Shown: positions 11,963-22,200 of the stretch, one piece after another | Layout of the letters: each line of letters starts with the position of its first letter | Numbering within the stretch: the first letter of the stretch is position 1 | DNA from: Gorsachius magnificus | Lineage: Eukaryota > Chordata > Aves > Pelecaniformes > Ardeidae | Direction of reading: 5' to 3' | Assembly (NCBI GenBank): GCA_034008185.1 | Contig: CM067084.1 | Location: 17,504,385-17,568,384 of the forward strand | DNA: 64,000 nucleotides | Notes under the pieces: generated by a model | Seen by the model: the letters and a program-made list of their open reading frames with translations, nothing else | Databases searched by the model: none | Told to the model about the DNA's origin: nothing | Position numbers and translations under genes: made by a program

Positions 11963-12318
11963 GGAGGCTAAGGGGAGACCATATCGCCCTCTACAACTGC
12001 CTGACAGGAGGCTGTAGCGAGCTGGGGGTCGACCTCTTCTCCCTGGTAAGAGGCGATAGGACGAGGGGGAATGGTCTGCAGTTGAGCCAGGGCAGGTTTA
12101 GGTTGGACATTAGGAAAAATTTCTTCACAGAAAGGGTTGTCAGGCTCTGGAATGGGGTGCCCAGGGAGATCGTTGAGTGCCCATCTCTGGAGGTATTTAA
12201 AGGTCAGGTGGATGAGGTGCTTAGGGACATGGTTTAGTGGTGGGTTGGCAGGGTTAGGTTAACGGTTGGACTCTATGATCTTAAAGGTCTTTTCCAACCT
12301 AAATGACTCTATGATTCT
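11960..12318 (+). mobile_element. CR1 LINE (older, + strand), 3' piece of the split copy
   Basis: This continues the copy that starts at 10640. It opens with GGAGGCTAAGGGGAGACC, the sequence expected right after GCCTGGAGAAAAGGA in CR1, and runs through the GTTTAGGTTGGACATTAGG block to the 3'UTR. It ends with CTCTATGATTCT, the CR1 3' terminal motif. The two pieces together are one old insertion of about 950 bp split by the younger one. Confidence 0.9.
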
Positions 12319-14128
12319 CAACTCTCCCTTTCCTAGTAAATAACGCCCTCCATCAGCAGAACACCCACAGATAGCTCTATTATCTTTGTATCAGATTAGC
12401 TCTTTCAGACATTTATTCTGCTAAGTGCTAAACCAGCAGAGTGGGAATCTTTAGCAGAAACAAAGTGCTGCAGATAGGTGGAGGACTACCAAGAGTACGT
12501 CAGGACAAGACACAGTAATACATACACATACTTTGCACCAGGCACGATTTCCAGGTGTAGAGGCTTTTTGATAACACACAGCACAACACAGCCAAGAACT
12601 GAAGAAATATTCTCAAAAGCATTACAGCATCCATTTAACTTTGCTTGCAGTAACACCACAACACAAACTTCCTTCAGAGAAACCACCACTGTGATCACAC
12701 CATCATCTCTTGCCAGACCCTACAGCATTTGTATCAGCAATTTTCACAAAACAGAAGGGATTTCAAACTACTTGCACAAAGTATTTAAATCCCCACAAAC
12801 CAAACTTGCAGCGCTGCTGCTGCCCAGCCTTGCTCTCAGCAGCAGCAAATGCTATTTTCCAGCTGCCATAAGCTACAGCTGCTGCCACCACATCTGCCTG
12901 GACTTACCAGAACAGAAGAAAGCCCAGACTGTCACATAAAAAAATGCCGTTTGTAAATGCTCCCGCTGAATTTTGAGGAAATAGAGGACTCGGCTCCCTC
13001 GTTTCAGGAATATTCTGCAAGTAAGAGCTAGCTGAGGCCCAGCTGCAGGTTAATGCCTGGCACCTGTTGATTAAACAGGTTTCAGGAGATCCATTTGACT
13101 CAGGTGCTGCCCTGAATAGCTAACAAATACCTGAAGAGTTAGAAACTTAACCCTTTTTTACCACATGACAAACAGGTGGACTAGTTCGGGCGGTGCCCGA
13201 GGTCCCTTCATTTGCCCGCGGAAGGAAGGGTATGTCCTACTCACCAAAGCCACCAGCAGAGCAGCCCAGAATGGAGGTGTCTTCACAGGCCAGCTCACGG
13301 AGCAGACGGTGAAGATGTCCTTTCCACAGAAGGGCTGCAGCACTTGTAATGTGCAAAACACCGCACTGCACCCTTGCTGCTGCTTCCCCAAGGAGTACTC
13401 GGCACCGTCACAGAGCTGCCCATCAGCATGCACCAGCAGGATGCAACTTGGGATGGCACACACCGATACAGCCATGCTTTCAGTTTGGGAAAGCATCTCC
13501 TGATCAATAGGGTCATTTCCAAAACAACCACTCTACCAAACTAACTCCCCGTGAAATATTTTGGCTCTAAGATCAGAAACTATTACTTCTATCAATAATA
13601 AAGTGTTTCCTAGGTCAGCAGGAGATCATAAAGAGAAGACTTTCAGGATTTCCATTTGACAAAAATGTTTGTTTGGATTTTTTTTTTCCCTCCATCTAGC
13701 CTAGAAACCCTCCCCCTGGCTTGAGAAAAATGCAAATTGCACTTCATAGAGCATCCTGATTTCCCCTCAAAATCTTCTTCTACAAGGCTATGAATGTGGT
13801 TGAAGCCAGGGAAGCGGGAAGTACAACTTTTGCATAACAAATCTTGCTGTTCCACGTACTGGGCACTTACCACAGGCATGACAACCACAGCCTTCGCCTA
13901 ATCACACCATCCTTCTGCTACACAAAACATAAAAAGGTAACTCTACCGATATCAGCATAACCATCTCAGTATAAACATGTAGAAAGCACAGAAAACTCGA
14001 GTCACCGTGGCATAAACACCGAGCGCACTGTAAATGCCTCAGCCATCGCACCTATTTCCCCTGTTGCGAACACACATCGAGTCACAAGAACCCAGTACGC
14101 CACAGAAGCTCTCAATTACAAATGTAAT
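12319..14128. other. Intergenic DNA between the CR1 cluster and LRBA
   Basis: This interval between the LRBA 3'UTR end and the CR1 cluster holds one candidate - strand exon (13245-13496). Long open frames at about 12478-12939 (+) lack an ATG start and any family match and are treated as chance. Confidence 0.5.
13245..13496 (-). other. Open cysteine-rich - strand frame ending at a splice donor; possible unknown exon
   Basis: From an ATG at 13496 the - strand reads 84 codons without a stop to TTTG, followed by GTGAGTAGG, a good splice donor. The peptide includes MAVSVCAIPSCILLVHADGQ and has about ten Cys. The codons are noticeably G/C-rich in third position compared with the AT-rich surroundings. 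The frame also stays open past the donor to about 13158. No upstream acceptor or promoter was convincing, and I do not recognise the protein. It could be a terminal or alternative exon of a - strand transcript, a non-coding RNA exon, or a chance frame in a GC-rich patch. Confidence 0.2.
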
Positions 14129-14134
14129 TTTATT
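14129..14134 (-). terminator. LRBA: Candidate LRBA poly(A) signal AATAAA
   Basis: This is a canonical hexamer on the - strand (TTTATT on +) about 1.4 kb past the stop codon. It is assigned by motif and position only. Confidence 0.4.
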
Positions 14135-15549
14135 TAATTTCTTCACTCAAACTGAATTTTCTCATCCCAAATCTTTACTGAAAGAGATAGTACTTAAATG
14201 CTTAGAAAAACCAGGAACTCCTCTAGTAGGCAGCTAGAGAAATGTATGTATCGATACGGATATGGAATGTAAATTTCAACTCATATATATCACAACATAC
14301 AAAGGAGATTTTTATGCAATACAGACTTACAAAACAATAACAGTTCTCTTCACAAATACTTTCACAGAGTTCTGCACAGCAATCTTGTAGAAAAGTAGAT
14401 TAGTGCAACACCAAAATAACTTATTGTTCCGTAGTATAAATTATTTTTCATTTCCTAAAAGAAATCGATGACTTAATAAGATTGGGCAGGATCTGACTGG
14501 ATTTGGTGACAGCATAATATAAAAGATATTGTTGCTCTGCGGAGAAAAGGAGTATGGCGTGTGCCGCGGTATCGCAGGGGCTGGTTCTGGGGACAGAGTC
14601 TCCCCCAAGCCTGGTGCTCGTGCTGCTGTACAGCGGGCGTGCACCAGCGACCACCTGCCCTTTTCGAGCTTTCACAGTCAACCTGCAGAAGTGTGCTCTG
14701 GTGCTTGCACCTATTAAAAAAATACCTGCCTCTGTGGGTTTCTAATTTGAGTCTAAAGTCTTCAAAATAGCCTTTCTGATTTTGAGGAACAATCCACATT
14801 TTGGTGTGCTTTGAAGGAGATGCCAGGGAGAAACTCGAAGGATTCTCACATGATGTAACACGAGCTCCATTCCCAATTTCTCTCTCTTAACTGCACAAAA
14901 CATACAACTAAAAAAGAACTAATTGGCTAGGCCTAGAAACATGCTTGAATAGGAACATTGATGGAAACGATTTGCAAAGTTTAAAATTACATTAACCATA
15001 ATTTAAATATTACTATTGATTGCTAGAAACTTCAGTGCCGATGTAGTACAATCATTTGGAAAAGTACGAGACAAAGTGTGGTACAGATAGCACAGATTAA
15101 AATTCCCCAAACATCATCATTCATTTCCATTACGTTAAAATCATATATTCCTCAAGGTTATAGATAAAGCTTCAGATGGAAAATCCATTTCTTCATAATA
15201 TAGCTAGGAGGTGAGTTTTAACCGTCTTTACTTTAGGTTTCTCATACATACAGGCATCAAAATAGACTTCTCATTATGACTAAAAATATAGATTTTTAAC
15301 TACAGAACCCAGCAGCCATTTTTCTGCTTCTTTGCCCTTCCCCCAAAAAAGTCAAGCAAGGTCTACAAAAATAGCAATTAACTTTAAAAAATAGGTTGCT
15401 TCTTCCAGCAGATTTAAGTTACATTCAGATGTAATATAGCTATTTATAAGGAGCAATGCTGGGGCCAGACACTGAGGGCAGCGTGCTGCATTCCGTTTCC
15501 TTCTGACAACAGCTGCCCACATCAGTGCTCCTCTCCGTCTCTGGGAAGA
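14129..15549 (-). other. LRBA: LRBA 3'UTR (estimated extent)
   Basis: Non-coding sequence follows the TGA at 15550-15552. The extent is estimated from the AATAAA at 14129-14134 read on the - strand. A GC-richer patch at about 14540-14690 contains several short overlapping frames on both strands, none recognisable. No other canonical - strand AATAAA was noticed between this hexamer and the stop. Confidence 0.45.
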
Positions 15550-15640
15550 TCAGTATCTGGTTTGATATTCGTGGTGCCAGCGATTGAAGTCGTTGTAGAA
15601 AACCACTATGCTCCCAGATGCCATGCCAGTCATTATACAC
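15550..15640 (-). CDS. LRBA: LRBA terminal coding exon
   Basis: Read on the - strand, the acceptor CTTTCCTCAG is followed by GTGTATAATGAC and 91 nt to the stop TGA (15550-15552). The first base completes the Arg codon split with exon 17871-18022. The peptide is [20 protein letters not shown] followed by WHHEYQTRY, the C terminus of LRBA. NBEA ends with a related sequence that has N and F differences here. It forms the last WD40 strand and tail of the protein. An ATG-started frame over the same DNA (15440-15655) is a different frame and not the product. Confidence 0.95.
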
Positions 15641-17870
15641 CTGAGGAAAGCACAAGACCAGATTAGTCAGTGAACCACCTCACGTTCAGATACATGAGTC
15701 ACCACACCAAAGAGTTACATCAATACAGGCACAAGAACCCAGGGCAATGACCAACTTCCACCCAAGACAGCTGGAGCTGGAAGTGCTCCACATACCAGAA
15801 AAGTCAGGCTTTAGGGGCTCCCATCTCGGGCTTCCAAGGGCTCCAGCAAGCTGGAGTTGAATAAAACTGCCATCTGCACCAACTGGGACAGATTTATGGA
15901 TCAGAAAGCATACAAAACACCACACAATGGTTTATATGGCTGGCGAGTTAGACAACAGAACTGTTTACCAGCATCGCTGTCCTGCAAGGCCACTTCAGAT
16001 TTCCTGGGATTATTTCTTGGCTTGCTTGCTTGGTTTTGGGGGGGGAGTATTGGAGTGGGATGAAGCCCTGGTGAAGCAGCCAAGTGAAAGAAGGCTAGGA
16101 GGAGTGTTCATTTCAGTTTTGCTTCCCCTATTTAAGCACATGATCTACGTGAAGGAACTGGATGTGGGCACAGGATTTCAGTTGGAAATGTTAGTGTTTG
16201 GGTTTGAAAGCAATCTGAAAGCTTGGATTGTTTTGGAAGTTCCTGAAAGCAATCACTGTGCTTTCCCACTGAGGCACTCTTTCTTTCTGAATTCCTTACC
16301 CTTGGCCTGCTACTAGAGATCATTTAGATCTGTTTGAAAGGCCATGACCCTGACATAGCGCACAGTGACAAGAGTTTCTGTATTGTCTTTTCTAGTGTGT
16401 CATATTCAAGTTTTACAAAAAATCAAAAGTATGAAGACATATAAAATTCTGGCATTTTAGGAAAAAGCCTCAGAATTAATAAAAAAAAAAATCCTACTAA
16501 AAAGCTGTAACTTTTCCTTCAAAACAAAGACTAAATATGAGATCATCAAAACATTGCATTTCGATAGTATCATACTATTTCATTTCAAGAGCAGAATTTT
16601 GATTGGTTTTGTATTAGGTTAAAATATCTTTTTACACAGTGTCACTCAAACACATACGTTCATGCATACCAAATAAATTACTCTGAGTAATTACTCAGTA
16701 ATTACTCAGCAAAATACTCTGAGTAAATCTCTTCTGAGTTTCTGTGTCTTCAAACCCAAAGTGAATAGGTTCCTACCTTGAGCACATGGACAAATTTATA
16801 GATGTCCATATTAAATTTCAGTTTATTGACATGTAAAGATTATGTTGCCATGCCATTAATTACAGTTAAAGATTCTCTAAATGCAAAACTTCATACATTT
16901 CAGAGGTCTAAAATTCAACAGCTGTAACTCCAACTTCTGAAATATTTTCAACAGCTGGGGCTTTTAAATGGAAAACTGTTTCCTCCAAAATGCCTACAAC
17001 CTCTAATTATGCTTAACAAGAAGTTGCTGAGTGTTTGATTGAAGTCCACAGATTTTGCTGGCTTGGATTTTTTTTAAGTTCTTTTTATGTAAGTTTTAGA
17101 AATGTAGTCCAGGTAAAAGTGTTAAAGTATTCAGTATGGACTTCAGTAACCGGAAGGTTAAGAGTCTCAGCAATATGCTTTACCGCACAACGTAGACACC
17201 AAAGCAAACAAAATTCTAGCCCACAAACTAAAAGTGTACAAATGAAATGCTAAACATCCATTTTATAAACAAACAATACTTTTCTGATAAAAACAGAGAA
17301 AGTACAGCTACATCGGAAAGTGTAATGTAAAAAAGCAGTAAAAATACTAACTGCCTTCAGTAGAAGGAATCTGCAAGGAAGGTCATGCTTTATGTTCATA
17401 AAGTAACTTTTCTAGAAATTAAAATGAGTATTTGCTTCAGCAAAATATGGATGCGTGGAGGGGACCTTATTGTGCAACTACTCCATTTTTAACAAAAAGG
17501 TGAGGAATTAGGAATGTGATTTGTGTCGTAAGTGAAAGAAAAAACATGAAAAGCACGTATGTAACCTTCCACCTCCACGTGACCACACTGTACATTGGCA
17601 CAGGTCAGTAACTCAACCTGTCTTGAAAGCCTGCCAAAGTAAGATTTCTTGACTCACTCTTCATTCCCCCAAGAGCTGAAATCCTGAAAAAAGATTATCT
17701 GCCGTAAATATGACATGTTAGAAAGAAACTTATGTATGCACAGAATTCTGAATATATGCACCAGGATCTGTGATCTACAGAAAACCAAAGTCAGCAGAAA
17801 AAGAAAAATATAATTTAATTGTAAGTATATATTCTCTGAAATTCTTGTGAAGACCAGACTTTGCTCTAAC
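15641..17870 (-). other. LRBA: LRBA last intron
   Basis: A 2.2-kb intron between GT (17869-17870, read on -) and AG (15641-15642). It contains the TGAGTAA palindrome cluster at 16683-16735. Open frames at 15857-16316 are overlapping and unrecognised. Confidence 0.8.
16683..16698. promoter_or_regulatory. 16-bp perfect palindrome CTGAGTAATTACTCAG with flanking copies
   Basis: The palindrome is two TGAGTAA half-sites back to back. Further ACTCAG/CTGAGT copies follow within 40 bases (to about 16735). TGAGTAA resembles an AP-1/MAF-type half-site. The motif is seen directly; regulatory use is inference. It could equally be a small hairpin-prone duplication. Confidence 0.35.
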
Positions 17871-18022
17871 CTTTGGTCATACGACAGGGCCATGGATCGG
17901 ATTCCAGCATCACACCCTGGGTAAGCAAAAAGCTGCTTGAGGTCCCACATCTGCCACACCATGACAACTCCATTGTCTCCACCTGTAAGCAGATACTGTC
18001 CATCGCGACTCAGTTGAATTGC
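17871..18022 (-). CDS. LRBA: LRBA WD40 exon (penultimate coding exon)
   Basis: A 152-nt exon with acceptor TTTCCCCTTAG and donor GTTAGAG. It enters at phase 0 and leaves two bases of the Arg codon. The translation starts AIQLSRDGQYLLTGGDNGVV, continues through MVWQMWDLKQLFAYPGC and ends SMALSYDQ plus part of R. It contains a canonical WD repeat (DGQYLLTGG...VWQMWD) of the LRBA C-terminal propeller. The donor is less ideal than GTAAGT but supported by the precise junction to the terminal exon. Confidence 0.95.
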
Positions 18023-18974
18023 CTAAGGGGAAATCACATGAATATCTGTCAGATAAATACGTGTTGCTTTTATTCCCCTTCTTTTACTTTCATAAAAAGT
18101 TTTACATTGACAGCTGAATGTCTAGGGATACTTGATAGCAAAACAAGCTTTTGGGAAGCAACATTATTGTTATGTTATTCTACTCAGCACTGGAATTAAT
18201 GTTGTGTTGCACAAGTCTCTTTAATACATTAGATGTCACTAGTTCAGTTTTACCTCACCTGTGATTTATTCCATATTCCAGAGATCTAATATGAGGTCAG
18301 CTAAATAAATTTACTCTTCTAATTAGCTAGATTTACAAGATCCAGCAGCACTGGCATTAAAATATAGTACCTGACATTCCCCTAAGGGTCTTTAATACTA
18401 GCCTAGCAGAAGTTATCCTCCTTTTCTCTCTGGCAAAGGGCTGAATGATGGAGGGAACTGAAATGCTATACAAATTACTAGAATTAATTTAGACTAGCAG
18501 TTTTGGATTCCTGCTCTGGATTAATCAGATAATAATCCACCTCTCTTAATAGAGACTGTGCTTCCTTTCATCATCTATCCTGATACTGCCTGTGACAAAT
18601 TCAATGACTTATACCCTGATTGTGCATGGATCATGGGGACTGATGGCAAATCTACATTTGAAATCTTTATTTGGGATCCAGATCATGCAGAAAGATTGGA
18701 TATCATTGGTTTTCACAGAGAAGACTTGTTGAAACGGGAGTCTTCAATCTATTTTGATGTTTCTTGTGTGCTGTTGGAAAAATCGTGATATACACTGAGT
18801 ACCTGGAAGAACAGCAACTTTCCTCAGTTACCTGATGACTATACCAGGTGATACCATCAGATATTAAGAGAATTGGAAGCATGACAAATATTTCTTAAAG
18901 AGGGATTTTTGCCAGTTTATATAAGCCAAAATGTGGTTTAAGAGAAACAAAATCAAAATTTTATTAAAATAAGT

Positions 18975-19395
18975 GATACCCTATGGGGTCAGACAGACCA
19001 CGATCCATCTAGCCCAGTGCTGTATCACCAACAGTGACTGTGAGGCTGGCCACTCTACAGTCCCTTCCCCTCTGGTCCACAGCACCCACAATCACTGGGT
19101 CGGGAATATCAGAAAGTATATCTCTGTCCATTCCCTTTAGTATCTATGTATGGATGTGCTGCCCATTAATTTTCTTAATCTTTTTTTTGAGCCTGCTGAT
19201 GCCTTCTGGGTGGGGTTGGGTGGCAGAAGTTCATTACAATGCAAAATAATTTCATCTGGTTTGAAGTGATCCTACTAGTTTCAATGAGTAGCCCATAGGT
19301 CTCATATTATGGGGTTTCCCGAGTAACAGTTCTGCATTCACCTCATCCATTGCCTTCATCACTCTGTAGACCCTCCGCATTCCCCACCTCAGAAA
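18975..19395 (-). mobile_element. Ancient CR1-type LINE fragment, 3' region
   Basis: The + strand contains GGTCAGACAGACC...CCATCTAGCCCAGTGCTGTA and, further on, AATTTCATCTGGTTTGAAG...AGCCCATAGGTCTCATATTATGG. These blocks correspond to the reverse complement of the 3' region of older amniote CR1 families abundant in turtles and crocodilians. The copy therefore lies on the - strand. It is strongly diverged and predates the CR1 pair at 10.6-12.3 kb. The comparison is from memory of the consensus. Confidence 0.6.
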
Positions 19396-20084
19396 AGACT
19401 GAATAAAACTAATTCCAAACACCAACCCCTGGAAGACGCCATTACTGACTTTTCTCACAGCAATACACATCTTTTCAATAGGGGTCTTAGCAATTACTTC
19501 TATAGTAATCCTGAAGACTACAAATCTCCCCTGTCCTGCTGCCATGCAGAAAAGAAACTTAAGCAGTAGACAATACCAGGTCCTGATTTTATATCCTCAC
19601 CCTCCAACTATATGGGAAAACTGAAGGGTTTGTAGGGTTTTCTGAAAAGAAAAAAAAAAACCAAACCCAAACAAACCCAAAAAGTTGAATGAATTCTGTC
19701 ATGTGGAATGACATCAGCACGAACTACCGGCGAGATCAAGACCCTTAAAACCAGTTTGGACCATTATTAATAACTCCTGTAAGCCCAAACCTTTTCCTCT
19801 ACTCCCTCCTCCTGTTTCCAGATTCCTCTTCTCAGTTCTTTTTCTGACTTTTGCTCCCCAGCTTGACCTGTTTTTTCCCTTCTCTGCTCTACTTTTATTT
19901 TTGTATGCAATACTCGGCACAGCAGCAGCCTATGATCCTCTTCATTTGAGCACACAGAACAATGAGAAACAACTTTGCTAGTTGTTTGGTGGATGATTTG
20001 CTGTTATCAAAAGGAAAATAAGGATCTTTGATACTATGAAGCACTAGTTTCTATTATTAAACTCCTGATCCTACCTAATCCTTC

Positions 20085-20300
20085 ACTCCATTGCTCCTAC
20101 TTCCAATTCCTGTTTTTTCTTCACTCCTTTTGCCTCTTCTTGTCTTCTCCCACTCTGACAAGTTTCTGCAGTCCTATCTCTGCTTCTCGGTTCCTGTCGC
20201 TCTTGCAAACATCTCTTTCATTCTGTCCCTGGTTCTATCCTCAATTCTGCTCTTTCTCCTCTGCTTCCCCATCAGTCCATCCCCTCCCTCATCCAGGATC
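20085..20300. repeat. Pyrimidine-rich tract
   Basis: About 200 bases dominated by C and T on the + strand (CTTCACTCC, TTCTTGTCTTCTCCC and similar). It is not a simple repeat unit. Overlapping + strand frames here are a composition effect (Leu/Ser/Phe-rich). On the transcribed - strand of LRBA it is purine-rich. Confidence 0.6.
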
Positions 20301-22171
20301 ACCTCATCGCGTTTCTTGCCATGGCATTTTTGTGCCACTCACTATAGGGGGTGATTGGTTGCAGGGGAAAACTCTGCACCCCTGGGCTACAGATGTTCAG
20401 TACAGAATGTAGATGCTAAGCATTATCTGCTGAATGCATTTAACGTGAGATTTGTGAATCAGCTAAATTTGGGCAGCTTTTCAACAATACACATCCCTCA
20501 CACCAGGACTAATTCATCATAAATTTCAGCTTCCTGACCCAAGGCAGGGAGCCACAAAGCTTTTCAACAGAACAGCGTAAGTGGAGAATATTTAGAGCAA
20601 TGGCTTTTAAATGCCAAACACACACGTTCTACAAACAGATTGATCCACTTTAACTAATACATTGTCACTGGAAGGCAAGAAAATTGCCTCAAGAGGTTTA
20701 TGTACAAGCAAAATTCCAGCTCAAAAATTTAAATTTAGGAAACAGTAGAAAGAACTGAAGACAGGGTCTTGCAAACATATCTTTCTCTGCTGACGTCTGC
20801 AAGTATTTTGGCACTTGCAATCTCACCTTCTACAGTTTTTCAATATGCAAAACTTGTAACACACTGTGATTTTAAATTCCTTGGGAAAAGGAATTTGTTG
20901 TGTTTTTTAGTATACAGAACTTAAAGCGCATGCACCACAAAAATGAGAGAAACTAAAATGCAAAAATGTTACGTTCATGCAACGTTAAAGTGTTTATACA
21001 GACTGCTGACAAGTCTAGAAACCAAAATATACAGTGTACATAAGATACTGCTTTGTGCACAGCAATAACTGAAGTCAGACATATTGCATATCTGTATTTT
21101 TTTTATTGCTCTACTCTACTACTATGATGCCAAATATATCCTGTGTGCAACACTTACATTAAGATAGAGCTTCTATATTATATTATAAACTTTGAGTGTT
21201 TGCTGCAACTCCCAAGTAATCAGAATGAATCACATGGCTGAAGTTTTATTTCAGACATTAACTTTGAAATGAATGTAATTGAAATACAAACATATACTGT
21301 AAACAAAATTATAACACTGAAAAAACCCAGATGATAAACCTATTCCAGATGTTTTGAATTATGATGACAACACATACATGTAAATTTAGACACAATAAAG
21401 CAGAATATGTGGAGTTGTTTTCCAACCGTATCAAAGTATTTAAAATTGAATACTAACCAAGGTTAGAGATGAGTATTCTGAGCTGAAGCTTCTCCCCCCA
21501 AAAAACAAATTTTCCAACCATAAATTGCTTCTGTGATTGCTTCTGCCAGCCTACAAAAATATGCGAAGCAGCTCCCAAAGCACAGCCCCCAGGAGCTTGA
21601 AAACTCTCTTGAAGACCCTCTTGGAAGAGTGTAGGAACTCAGTAAGAAAGGGGTAGAAAACAAACTGAGATAAGACTGTGAAAATTATCTAGAACTTGCA
21701 TGCACTGAGTAGATGATCATGAGATCTAACATACCACACACAATTATTAAAAAGATTATTCATTAGAAGCAAAAATCAATATGGGGTGGTTTTCTTCTCT
21801 ACAGCAATGGCAGTCTCCTAAGGGTATTTTCAAATTGCAATGAAGACCGTGACAAATAATTATTTGCTACACTTATAAAATTCAGCTGATGAAAATCCAT
21901 TAACCCTATGGTCATGGTTCACTTGAATTTTATACTTGAGGCTTTTACTGAAGAAATGCTATATTAAAAGGCAAATTAAGGCCATTAATCTTTAACTCTT
22001 CCACTACCTGTAAAATGCAGTGGGTTTTGTGATCTTTTGATTAAACAAAGTATAGGCTTTGAACCCTTACTAATACCTATGCAATTTTACTAAGTCATTG
22101 GCTTGTCATGAAGACAAAATGTTGATTTATTTATTTTTATTGTTTATTAATAAATTTCTCAGCCACTTGCC

Positions 22172-22200
22172 TATATATATATACACACACACACATATAT
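22172..22200. repeat. TA/CA microsatellite
   Basis: (TA)n followed by (CA)n and TATAT, about 29 bases, in an LRBA intron. Confidence 0.9.

Noticed and set aside
12478..12939. 153-codon + strand frame as a gene
   Set aside because: It begins with GTG, shows no family resemblance, Kozak context or splice logic, and has the low-complexity Thr/Ser composition expected from CA-rich DNA.
15440..15655. 71-codon - strand frame over the LRBA last exon
   Set aside because: It reads the exon in a different frame and runs through the splice acceptor; the spliced LRBA frame is supported by family similarity.
18558..18788. 76-codon + strand frame in an LRBA intron
   Set aside because: It looks protein-like by composition, but no family, splice sites or neighbouring exons support it.
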